Positions 7,822-14,726 of a stretch of DNA of 25,963 nucleotides are shown here, piece after piece. A program made the translations under genes and the position numbers. The stretch lies in NCBI GenBank assembly GCA_964571815.1, contig CAZNDN010000050.1, positions 1 through 25,963 on the forward strand. The letters are read 5' to 3'. The notes below the pieces were generated by a model. The model worked only from the letters and a program-made list of their open reading frames with translations, did no database searches and had not been told where the DNA came from. Every line of letters starts with the position of its first letter. The stretch's first letter is position 1. Source of the stretch: CAZNDN01 sp964571815. Its GTDB lineage: Bacteria; Fibrobacterota; Chitinivibrionia; Chitinivibrionales; WJKA01.

Positions 7822-8055
7822 TCAGAAGCCGGACGACCCTTGCTCAAGGCTGTCGCTAAACGCCGGAGCAAGCTCTTCCACGACCTTGTCGAGCACGTCG
7901 TCGGACTGGTAGTAACCCTGCCGAATCCTGGCCGTCAACTGCCGGATGTACTGCCGGCGATCCGGCTCTTCTCTCCACATGAAGCGTCCCTTTTTGACCC
8001 CGGGAGAGTGACCCGATTCGTGTATGCGCTCGTCCCTGAGACCCTGTGCATCCAT
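7822..8055 (-). CDS. Small FlgM-like (anti-sigma-28-like) protein
   Basis: 77 residues. The central part, IRQLTARIRQGYYQSDDVLD followed by KVVEEL, follows the C-terminal FlgM pattern 'I..L...I..G.Y..D...[VI]A..L', the part that binds sigma-28 (FliA). The N-terminus (DERIHESGHSPGVKKGRF) is hydrophilic. It is shorter than typical FlgM (about 90-100 residues), and no flagellar gene lies in the window. GGGGAG sits about 7 nt before ATG 8055. A sigma-28-like promoter about 40 nt upstream (8102-8129) fits, since flgM is often sigma-28-controlled. A generic small regulatory protein with the same helical motif is the main alternative. Confidence 0.5.
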   Translation of the reverse strand: MDAQGLRDERIHESGHSPGVKKGRFMWREEPDRRQYIRQLTARIRQGYYQSDDVLDKVVEELAPAFSDSLEQGSSGF

Positions 8056-8101
8056 GCCGCGGCTCCCCGCCTTGAGTAGCAGACCGTCACTCTATTGTGT
8101 T

Positions 8102-8129
8102 ATATCGACGCCGGAGGAAAAATCCTTTA
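8102..8129 (-). promoter_or_regulatory. Sigma-28-like promoter before the FlgM-like gene
   Basis: Minus strand: TAAAGGAT (8129-8122), 12-nt spacer, GTCGATAT (8109-8102). Compared with the flagellar sigma consensus TAAAGTTT-N11-GCCGATAA, this matches TAAAG plus one of the last three bases, and 6 of 8 in the -10 part, with the spacer one longer. The predicted start point is about 40 nt from ATG 8055. Confidence 0.4.
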
Positions 8130-8244
8130 GCCGCGGGGGAAGACAACCGGGAAACGACTCTCCACCGGCGACCGGGAACGTCAAGCCGGGCCTCCGAATC
8201 GGCAAGAATGCCTAACCCGGATCACGGACCGGGACATGAAAAAA

Positions 8245-9717
8245 CTAATCCCCGGCGATCTGACCGGCGTTCCTGATGGCGGCAAACAGCGCCTTTGCCT
8301 TGTTGACCGTCTCTTCGTATTCCCGCGATGGGACGGAATCGGCGACAATGCCGGCGCCCGCCTGAATGTAAGCTGTTCCGTTCTTGTAGATAATGGTGCG
8401 GATTACGATGCATGAATCGAGATTGCCGCTGAAATCGATGTAGCCCAGGGCGCCGCCGTAAAGTCCTCTCCGCGCCGGCTCCAATTCATCGATTATTTCC
8501 ATGGCCCGAATCTTGGGCGCACCCGACAACGTGCCCGCGGGGAAACAGGAGAAAAACGCCTCCAGCGCATCGCACTCCGGCTTCTTTTCGCCCACGACAT
8601 TGCTGACCAGGTGCATCACGTGCGAGTACTTCTCGATATGGAGCATTTCTTCGACGCGCACCGAACCGGGCCGGGAGACCCTGCCGATGTCGTTGCGGCC
8701 CAGATCGACCAGCATCACGTGCTCCGCCACTTCCTTGGGATCGGCGCGAAGCTCCCGTGCCAGCACTTCGTCTTCGTGCTCCCCTTCACCGCGCGGGCGA
8801 GTGCCGGCAATGGGACGAACTTCCACGAGATCATCCTCGACCCTGCAGAGCATCTCCGGTGATGCGCCGATTACCTGTACCTGGTCGCAACTCAGGTAGT
8901 ACATGTACGGTGAGGGGTTGACCGTGCGCAGTATCCGGTAGAGATCGAACGGGTCGGCCTCCACGTCAACCGAAAAACGCTGAGAAAGCACCACCTGGAA
9001 GATGTCCCCGTTGAGAATGTACTCCTTGCACGCCTTGACCGCATCCTCGTACTCCGGCCTCCGGAAATTGGACCCGGGTTCACCGGCATTCCCGATACGC
9101 ACGCGAGGGTTTGCCAGGTGTTCCTTCATGCGTACCTGCATGGCGTCCAACCGCCCGAGTGCCTGCCGGTAGGCCCCCTCCGGATCACCGTCGGTCTCGG
9201 TGAAGATGTTGGTAATCAGCATGAGACGGTGTTCCCGGTTGTCAAAGGCGACAACGTCGCGGTAGAAGCCGAAGAACAGCTCATCGAGCATGTCGTCGTG
9301 GGGATTTTTATCGGGGATTTCTTCCCACAATCGAATGGAATCGTAGGAGAAGAACCCCACGGCGCCGCCGCAGAACCGGGGGAGCCCCTCGACGGGGGCC
9401 GGACGGTACGACTCGATCAGGCGACGCAGCGCGCCCAGAGGATCGCCCTGTCCCTCCTCCCGCCGCTCTCCTTCAACCAGCCACCTGTCGCCGTTGGAGC
9501 TGAAACGCACGAAGGGGTCTCCGCCGATAAAAGAATACCGCGCCACGACATCGCCGCCCGTGACACTTTCCAGTACGAAACTGTAGGGCGCATGACGATA
9601 CAGTTTCATCCATACCGACACCGGGGTCTCGGTATCGGCCAGCACGGTCCGGCATACGGGGACGACATTGGCCTCCCGGGCATACCGGCGGACCTGTTCC
9701 AACGAAGGGAAAAGCAT
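8245..9717 (-). CDS. trpE: Anthranilate synthase component I
   Basis: 490 residues. It converts chorismate to anthranilate with ammonia supplied by a TrpG glutaminase, the first step of tryptophan synthesis in the cytoplasm. The N-terminal region has the TrpE feedback-site pattern (SFVLESVTGGDVVARYSFIG; the LLES-type serine is the tryptophan-sensing region), which argues against PabB. The C-terminal chorismate-binding domain shows QVVLSQRFSVD, PSPYMYYL, PIAGTRPRGEGEHEDE, DLGRNDIGRV, HLVSNVVGE and FPAGTLSGAPKIRAMEIIDE. ATG 9717 was chosen because GGAG lies 6 nt upstream and the protein begins at the usual place (MLFPSLEQV); the frame extends to 9807 without support. No trpG or other trp gene is adjacent, so the subunit partner is encoded elsewhere. 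Confidence 0.95.
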   Translation of the reverse strand: MLFPSLEQVRRYAREANVVPVCRTVLADTETPVSVWMKLYRHAPYSFVLESVTGGDVVARYSFIGGDPFVRFSSNGDRWLVEGERREEGQGDPLGALRRLIESYRPAPVEGLPRFCGGAVGFFSYDSIRLWEEIPDKNPHDDMLDELFFGFYRDVVAFDNREHRLMLITNIFTETDGDPEGAYRQALGRLDAMQVRMKEHLANPRVRIGNAGEPGSNFRRPEYEDAVKACKEYILNGDIFQVVLSQRFSVDVEADPFDLYRILRTVNPSPYMYYLSCDQVQVIGASPEMLCRVEDDLVEVRPIAGTRPRGEGEHEDEVLARELRADPKEVAEHVMLVDLGRNDIGRVSRPGSVRVEEMLHIEKYSHVMHLVSNVVGEKKPECDALEAFFSCFPAGTLSGAPKIRAMEIIDELEPARRGLYGGALGYIDFSGNLDSCIVIRTIIYKNGTAYIQAGAGIVADSVPSREYEETVNKAKALFAAIRNAGQIAGD

Positions 9718-10050
9718 GCAGTGCTCCGTTTTCTGCAATGTTTGCGTGGGGAGAAAAATACGTTTTCGAGCATGCAGGTGACCGCCGCCGGCCTTCACCC
9801 GGCGCAACTACGAATCCGGCACATTCCGTCTTCCGATTGACCGACCGGAACCGACAGAACCGATACGATCGAGGCGCGAGGGCATTGCACAAAAACGGGG
9901 TGACATGAACGTCGAGGTCCGTTCTCTCATATTTGCTAATTCTGCAACAGTCTACTTTCGTAGCGTGGTAACTGACGGTTTTTCAGCATATTATGTTTAT
10001 TCGGCAAATCTGTCTGTTCTCTTGTGAGAACGTTTTTTTGATATCTGCTA
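9718..10050. other. A+T-rich divergent intergenic region between trpE and the repeat protein
   Basis: 333 nt without a supported gene. From about 9925 to 10050 it is clearly richer in A+T than the rest of the window (for example TTTTTCAGCATATTATG near 9979). trpE promoter elements should lie here; TAATAT on the minus strand near 9990 is one weak -10 candidate. I found no leader peptide with tandem Trp codons and no T-box motif, so classical trp attenuation is not apparent. A small hairpin (GCCGG/CCGGC, about 9788-9804) lies in the trpE leader. Confidence 0.5.
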
Positions 10051-10079
10051 TTGACTTCGGGGCTCTCGTGGACTAGATT
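10051..10079 (+). promoter_or_regulatory. Sigma-70-like promoter of the repeat-protein gene
   Basis: TTGACT (10051-10056), 17-nt spacer, TAGATT (10074-10079). The -35 matches 5 of 6 and the -10 matches 4 of 6. It lies about 300 nt before the start codon, leaving a long leader. Confidence 0.5.
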
Positions 10080-10086
10080 TGGGAGA

Positions 10087-10377
10087 AAGCGGGCATACAC
10101 CCCGGCTATGTCCGGACAGCGGGCCGGGCGGACGATTCTCCGACGGCGGGTCTGTACCGAAATGAGAAGTCGGAGAATGGGAGGTCGGGAATTCTCGTGC
10201 CGCATCGTATGTGTTGACGGCACCGGCGGTGAAGTGCCGAAAAAAGGAAGCGACGAAACGAAAGGAGGCCGACCGGGTTTGAAAGAATGCGTCGGGATCC
10301 CGAATCAACTCCCGGCACAAGAGGGCGCATCTTCAGAATAGCGAAATCATTGTACCACAAAGGCGAAGGAGGAGGGG
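10087..10377 (+). promoter_or_regulatory. Structured 5' leader of about 290 nt before the repeat protein
   Basis: ATTCTCCGAC (10135-10144) pairs perfectly with GTCGGAGAAT (10169-10178), a 10-bp stem with a 24-nt loop. CGGCAC (10218-10223) pairs with GTGCCG (10234-10239), followed by six A. The leader ends in a very strong purine Shine-Dalgarno (GGAGGAGGGG, 10368-10377) immediately before ATG. No known riboswitch consensus was recognised and no convincing coding frame was found on the plus strand. Confidence 0.4.
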
Positions 10378-12195
10378 ATGAAAAGAAGAATTGTTTGTGC
10401 CGCACTGAGTATGTTCATGACTCTGGGCTTCGTTGCCCGGGGTGACGAGCTTTCCGTAAGCGGCCGGGTAACCGACAGTGAAAGCGGGGAGCCCATTGAG
10501 CAGGCAACCGTAACGGTAACGTTGGGATTCGGCGGCAGCGCCGAGCAGCGGGAGGCGACCACCGACGAAGAAGGCAGGTACGAGATCGGCGCCGAGTATG
10601 AAGGGAGCGGATTCGGCGGCGGGATTATTCTTATCAGTGCGATCGCCGACGGATATCAGGAGGCCCGGGACGCCGCCGTCGTCGAAGACCCGAGTGACGG
10701 GGAGCAGGATACGGTCTCGGAGCAGGATTTCGCGCTGGTTCCGCAAGGCGATGTGGAGGGTGACACGGTGATCATATCCGGTGAAGTGACCGACGGCGAG
10801 TCGGGCGATCCGATTGAAGGGGCAGGTGTCACGGCCACGGTGGGAAGTCAACAAAGCAACCAGGTCGGCACGACAAACACGGATGAAGACGGCGCGTACC
10901 GGATAGTCATCCTCAATACTACGGGCTCTTCCGATGTGGAGATCCGGGCGGCGGCCGAGGGGTATGAAAACGCTCAGAGAACCGAGGAGATCGCGAATCC
11001 GGCCGACGGGGTCACCGACGAAGTGGCTGCCGATTTCGCACTGGCAGCGGGTCAATCCCAACCGGCATCCGACTCGGTGTACGTCCTTGGCACGGTGATT
11101 GACCAGTCTTCGGAGGAAGCGATCGAGGGTGCATCGGTCACCGTAACCCTCGGTTTCGGCGGGGAGCAGCTCGAAGCTACTACCGACGAGAACGGGGAAT
11201 ACGTGGTCGGCACGGTCAACACAACCGGCACACGTCGCGTGTTCGGCCTTGCCGAGGCGGACGCCTACGGCGAACAGCGACAGGACGAAAGGATCGACGA
11301 GCCGGAGGACGGGTTGACGGACAGTGTTACCCTGGATTTCTCCCTTGTCCCGCTGGAGTACGACACGATCACCGTCACCGGTGTCGTGGTGGACGATGAA
11401 AGCGGAGAGGGCGTCGGGGACGCTCTGTTGATCGTCGCCTACAACGTATGGTCGGGATTTGAGATTCGGGCATACAGCGATTCGGGAACCGCCGATGGTG
11501 AAGGGGCGGTGGAGGTTCTCCTGGAGACCGCCAACGCGGTGAGCAGGATCAACTGGTCGGTCGAAGCGGCAGGATACCAAAGCGAGGAAGGACAATCGCC
11601 GGTTTCGCCGGACAACACCGTCGACCTTGACACGGTGCGTTTGAGTGCCTATACCGAACAAGACAGCGTCGACTACTCGATAAGCGGTCGCGTGCTCGAT
11701 GAGAATGATGAAGGCGTGGGCGGTATCGAGGTTGTTGTAACGATGGAGAGGGGGGAAGACGTACTCTTTGTGGATACGGTAACCACCGTGGATTTCGGTA
11801 TCAATTTCAGCACGGGCGCCTACCGGGCACAGACCAGACAAGAGTACGGCGAGGGTGAGATTACGGTGAGTGTTTCGGCCGACATTGACGGATACGAGTC
11901 CGCGAACGAATCGGTCACCGTACCGTCCAGTACAAGCGACATCACGATCGATCTGCATCCGGTACCGCTGGGCACGGCCGTTGTGACACACAAGGCGGCG
12001 AGGGTCCGGGATGCGGTCGATGGAGAAGTTCGAGTCTACTCAATCCAGGGGCGACTCCTCGGAAGTATCGTTACCGCCGGGAGCGTCGCACGGATTTCGG
12101 AGATTACGCAGGTGTTCGGTCGGCAACCTCTCATTGTCGAATGGCGCGCCGCGGGTATGCTCGTGAAGCGGGAACGATTCATGCCGATGCGCTAG
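10378..12195 (+). CDS. Secreted protein with five carboxypeptidase-regulatory-like repeats and a T9SS-like C-terminal tail
   Basis: 605 residues, strongly acidic. The signal peptide is 1-22 (IVCAALSMFMTLGFVARG). Five units of about 95 residues follow at roughly 26-121, 130-223, 234-324, 331-424 and 434-528. Each opens with a strand like VSGRVTDSESGEPIEQATVT and, in the better-conserved units, continues with TTDEEGRYEI and an [AE]-x-GY segment, the pattern of CarboxypepD_reg-like (transthyretin-like) beta sandwiches. Units 1-3 are most alike (VTVTLGFGG occurs in units 1 and 3); units 4-5 have diverged. Residues 547-605 (GEVRVYSIQGRLLGSIV ... VEWRAAGMLVKRERFMP) resemble the C-terminal sorting domains of type IX secretion cargo. 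No enzyme motif was seen; a surface structural or adhesive role is an inference. Confidence 0.8.
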   Translation: MKRRIVCAALSMFMTLGFVARGDELSVSGRVTDSESGEPIEQATVTVTLGFGGSAEQREATTDEEGRYEIGAEYEGSGFGGGIILISAIADGYQEARDAAVVEDPSDGEQDTVSEQDFALVPQGDVEGDTVIISGEVTDGESGDPIEGAGVTATVGSQQSNQVGTTNTDEDGAYRIVILNTTGSSDVEIRAAAEGYENAQRTEEIANPADGVTDEVAADFALAAGQSQPASDSVYVLGTVIDQSSEEAIEGASVTVTLGFGGEQLEATTDENGEYVVGTVNTTGTRRVFGLAEADAYGEQRQDERIDEPEDGLTDSVTLDFSLVPLEYDTITVTGVVVDDESGEGVGDALLIVAYNVWSGFEIRAYSDSGTADGEGAVEVLLETANAVSRINWSVEAAGYQSEEGQSPVSPDNTVDLDTVRLSAYTEQDSVDYSISGRVLDENDEGVGGIEVVVTMERGEDVLFVDTVTTVDFGINFSTGAYRAQTRQEYGEGEITVSVSADIDGYESANESVTVPSSTSDITIDLHPVPLGTAVVTHKAARVRDAVDGEVRVYSIQGRLLGSIVTAGSVARISEITQVFGRQPLIVEWRAAGMLVKRERFMPMR

Positions 12196-12223
12196 CAGGC
12201 ATGACATAGTTTTCGTCTTCAAG

Positions 12224-12253
12224 CGGAGGAGGAGCAGGAGTACTCCTCCTCCG
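12224..12253 (+). terminator. Perfect 10-bp GGA-repeat hairpin after the repeat protein
   Basis: CGGAGGAGGA (12224-12233) pairs with TCCTCCTCCG (12244-12253) around a 10-nt loop, 28 nt after the stop of the repeat protein. There is no T-run, so it may be a weak terminator. Its left arm is also an excellent Shine-Dalgarno look-alike, and its right arm ends on the first base of a GTG at 12253, the furthest upstream possible start of the next gene. A start there would be occluded, which favours GTG 12304. Confidence 0.45.
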
Positions 12254-12303
12254 TGCGTGTCGTACCGAACATTTGTCAAGGGGTACAGCAGGGACGAACG
12301 AAG

Positions 12304-13188
12304 GTGAAACAGCAAACTACGAATACTGCTCTGGAACGGATTTACGAGTACGATAACTACCGCTTTTTGCTCAGGGACTATTTCGCGGAGCAGAAACGGC
12401 TGAAATCGGCTTTTTCGCATCGTTTTTTCGCCCGGCGCGCGGGGTTTTCATCTTCCAGTTTCTGCGCGCACGTGATCGAAGGCAAGAGGAACCTCACGCT
12501 TCAGTCGGTGAGGAAGATGGTACGGGGACTGGGATTGTCCGGCAAGCCGTCATCGTATTTCGAAAACCTCGTGTTCTACAACCAGGCAAAAAGCGTCGAG
12601 GATCGTGAGCATTATTTTCACCAGTTGGAACGGCTGAGACGCTCGACGGCCTTCTACCGGATACGCCGTAACCAGTGGGCCTACTATGACCGGTGGTACT
12701 ACCCGGTCATCCGGGAACTGGCGGTTCACGCATCGTGGGACGGCAATTTCGAGAAGCTGGGCGCTCTGGTCAGCCCGCCGATCACGGCGGAGCAGGCCCG
12801 GCAAGCGGTGGAAACGCTCCAACAGGCGGGTTTGCTCGTTGAGGCCGACCAGGGAGGCTTGCGGCAGAGTTCCGAGGCGGTCACCGCCGAGAAGGTGCCC
12901 TCCGCCGTAACGCGCCGGAGCCGCAAGGAACTGCTGCTTCGTGCGATCGAGGCCATGGAGCGGTTGGATGTCGAGAAACGCCACATTGCGGGTGTGACCG
13001 TCGCTCTCTCGGAGCGCCTCTATCGCCAGGCCGTCGAGCAACTCGATACGCTGCGCAAGGAAATTCTCCAGGCCGCACTTGAGGAACGCGACGTTGACAA
13101 GGTATATCAGTTCAATTTTCAGGCCTTTCCTCTGTCGCGTTCGATAAAATCGGAAAAGGGATCATCAGGCGCGGGAGGTGCGCGATGA
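12304..13188 (+). CDS. TIGR02147-family (DUF4423) putative transcriptional regulator
   Basis: 294 residues from GTG 12304; a longer frame starts at GTG 12253 inside a hairpin, so the start is uncertain. The opening LERIYEYDNYRFLLRDYFAE is the family signature. A helix-turn-helix-like segment follows (HRFFARRAGFSSSSFCAHVI, then EGKRNLTLQSVRKMVRGLGL), then a winged-helix-like DUF4423 region (WAYYDRWYYPVIRELAVH ... ITAEQARQAVETLQQAGLL) and the C-terminal strand KVYQFNFQAFPLSR. TIGR02147 was defined as a paralogous family in Fibrobacter succinogenes; to my knowledge its members' targets are mostly uncharacterised. The stop overlaps the start of a lipoprotein gene (ATGA, 13185-13188), so the two are translationally coupled and probably act together. 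Confidence 0.88.
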   Translation: MKQQTTNTALERIYEYDNYRFLLRDYFAEQKRLKSAFSHRFFARRAGFSSSSFCAHVIEGKRNLTLQSVRKMVRGLGLSGKPSSYFENLVFYNQAKSVEDREHYFHQLERLRRSTAFYRIRRNQWAYYDRWYYPVIRELAVHASWDGNFEKLGALVSPPITAEQARQAVETLQQAGLLVEADQGGLRQSSEAVTAEKVPSAVTRRSRKELLLRAIEAMERLDVEKRHIAGVTVALSERLYRQAVEQLDTLRKEILQAALEERDVDKVYQFNFQAFPLSRSIKSEKGSSGAGGAR

Positions 13189-14285
13189 AAAGCCGTTTCA
13201 CAGCCACATTCCTTTCTGCTCCTTCCACCGGAGCTTCCCTTCTGTGCTTCCTGCTCCTGCTTTCCTGCGCCTGTTCCGAGAACCCGACGACGGCGGAGGG
13301 GGGATCGGATCTTCCCAGCGGCATGACGGCGCACGTGGTCGGCAGGGTGCTCACATCGGACTCCACCTCCGCCGCGGCGGCGGAGGTTACCCTCCGTCAG
13401 AGTGTCGTCACCCCCCGCGGAGACAGTGTGCCGGCACGGCACGCACTCTCAACCGACAGCCGGGGGATGTTTGCGTTCGATTCGGTAGCCCCGGGAACCT
13501 ACACTGTGTACTGCGCCCGCGAGCCGGGTGATGCGGCAATACGACAGCTTATCGAGGTGCGCGCCGACGAGAGACGCGTGCTTGAAGATCTGTACCTTCG
13601 GCCAACCGTCGACATAACAGGACATGTCCTTCTCCCTCGTGCATCGAAGCACGGTCCTCTCACTATCCTTCTTCCGGGATGCGGCATCTCAACCGTTGTT
13701 TCACCCGTAGGACGCCATGTCCTGTTCGTGCTCAACGACATGCCCCGGGGGACCTATGACGTGGCTTTTGTGCATGCCGACGTAACCAACTTCGCATCCG
13801 TGCGCGTCCGCGCCGATTCCTCCCACCATTCGGTGTACATGCGCAGCTTCGAGTTTGCCGTGCTGGAAGTCATGGCCGATACGATCTCGCCTCTCCACCA
13901 TTCCACTTCAATCAACAGCTATTACGTTACCCCTCGATCCGAATTCACCGGCGAGGAGCCGCAGTGGTACCTGAGGGCCGACTTCGACGGTATCACCTAC
14001 TTCCGGCACCGGGGAGCGGATACCACAGCAATCGAGTTTCCGGAAAATCCCGGTTCTACTCCGAGTCTTTACGATACGGTACTGACGGGAGAATTGGTTT
14101 CGCTGGATGAAACAAGTGCACTTCTTCGCGCCGGCACAGGCGAGATCTACGAGCTTTCCGGCAAACCGCTTCAGCAGCTCTCGACCGAGTCCGTCCACGT
14201 GATTGTCGCCGTGCGCAAGGAACGGCGGGGCGAAGACTTCGTGTACGTCGTTGTCGGAATCGCCCCGTATGACGGTCGGGCGTAG
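13185..14285 (+). CDS. Lipoprotein with carboxypeptidase-regulatory-like domain, coupled to the TIGR02147 regulator
   Basis: 366 residues. The signal peptide ends in the lipobox LLSC with Cys28 as the likely lipidated residue (LLCFLLLLSCACSENP). Residues about 49-120 (AHVVGRVLTSDSTSAAAAEV, then STDSRGMFAFDSVAPGTYTVY) are a CarboxypepD_reg-like beta sandwich. A second, more diverged unit at about 133-220 starts at VDITGHVLLPRAS and contains GTYDVAFVH. The C-terminal 130 residues are beta-rich and unrecognised. ATG overlaps the regulator stop, and GGAGG lies 6 nt upstream. The pairing resembles a cell-surface sensor with its cytoplasmic regulator, but no transmembrane signalling element is visible in either protein. 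Confidence 0.8.
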   Translation: MKSRFTATFLSAPSTGASLLCFLLLLSCACSENPTTAEGGSDLPSGMTAHVVGRVLTSDSTSAAAAEVTLRQSVVTPRGDSVPARHALSTDSRGMFAFDSVAPGTYTVYCAREPGDAAIRQLIEVRADERRVLEDLYLRPTVDITGHVLLPRASKHGPLTILLPGCGISTVVSPVGRHVLFVLNDMPRGTYDVAFVHADVTNFASVRVRADSSHHSVYMRSFEFAVLEVMADTISPLHHSTSINSYYVTPRSEFTGEEPQWYLRADFDGITYFRHRGADTTAIEFPENPGSTPSLYDTVLTGELVSLDETSALLRAGTGEIYELSGKPLQQLSTESVHVIVAVRKERRGEDFVYVVVGIAPYDGRA

Positions 14286-14406
14286 TCGATTCGACGCCTC
14301 CGTTTTCCGTCATCCGCGGCCACAAACACTATTGGCTTCGAAACTGATAGTAACCTGGCGCATGAACCGCCGTGGCAGCAGCGCGTGGGGCCAGACACGA
14401 ACACAT

Positions 14407-14432
14407 AAAAAAAGGGGAGCGTTAGCCCCCCT
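14407..14432 (-). terminator. Intrinsic terminator on the minus strand
   Basis: Read on the minus strand: A, then GGGGGGC, loop TAAC, GCTCCCC, then seven T (14413-14407). With one G-U pair the stem is 7-8 bp, directly followed by the T-run, a textbook rho-independent terminator. On the plus strand the same place is an A-C mismatch and there is no T-run, so the orientation is clear. No minus-strand gene ends here. Confidence 0.75.
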
Positions 14433-14462
14433 AGACAATGGCGCCACGCCAAAGCGTGATCT
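14407..14462 (-). ncRNA. Candidate small RNA of about 56 nt
   Basis: If transcription starts 7 nt below the TATACT box (about 14462) and ends in the T-run at 14407, the product is about 56 nt. It would carry a 5-bp hairpin (CACGC/GCGTG around a 4-nt loop, 14445-14458) and the terminator hairpin, with no open reading frame. This is inferred only from promoter, hairpin and terminator order. A longer transcript starting further upstream would also fit: ACAAT at 14435-14439 pairs with ATTGT at 14463-14467, extending the first stem. Confidence 0.35.
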
Positions 14463-14468
14463 ATTGTA

Positions 14469-14498
14469 AGTATACTAATTGCCGGCGTCTTCACGCAA
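14469..14498 (-). promoter_or_regulatory. Candidate promoter for the minus-strand small RNA
   Basis: Minus strand: TTGCGT (14498-14493), 18-nt spacer, TATACT (14474-14469). The -10 is strong (5 of 6), the -35 weak (3 of 6). Confidence 0.35.
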
Positions 14499-14726
14499 GC
14501 GGGGATCACAATATTTTGTAATGTTGTCGGCAGAAAACACAATATCCGGTATCTGCGGACCTGCATCCGCCCCCTGCAATACCCCGGGGCGCATGTGGCC
14601 GGGCACACGCGAACCCGCACTCCCCTCACTACGCATGTGCAAAGGGCAACCTTGATGTATTTTGCTCGTTCGGTAATGAGCGAGGGGCTGTCGTGGGCGC
14701 GACCGCCGAAGGAGGGCCGGAGCAGC

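Larger units (their letters stand above)
14286..14726. other. Gene-free stretch with minus-strand RNA signals
   Basis: 441 nt between two plus-strand genes. I find no supported protein, tRNA or rRNA. The centre holds a minus-strand promoter candidate, hairpin and intrinsic terminator (listed separately). The part from 14480 to 14560 has an imperfect inverted repeat (TGCCG at 14481 and CGGCA near 14529) and a piece reading ATCCCCGCTTGCGTGA on the minus strand, which resembles the arm of dispersed REP-type palindromes; its second arm is not intact. Confidence 0.5.

Noticed and set aside
9718..9960. trp attenuator or T-box before trpE
   Set aside because: No leader peptide with tandem Trp codons, no T-box motif, and no terminator with a T-run in the right place.
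10333..11991. 552-codon minus-strand open frame opposite the repeat protein
   Set aside because: The plus frame has a signal peptide, repeats and a strong Shine-Dalgarno; the minus frame only mirrors the repeated composition.
14414..14431. Integron attC-like site around GTTAGCC
   Set aside because: The required paired RYYYAAC / GTTRRRY boxes are not both present; the sequence is fully explained as a minus-strand terminator.
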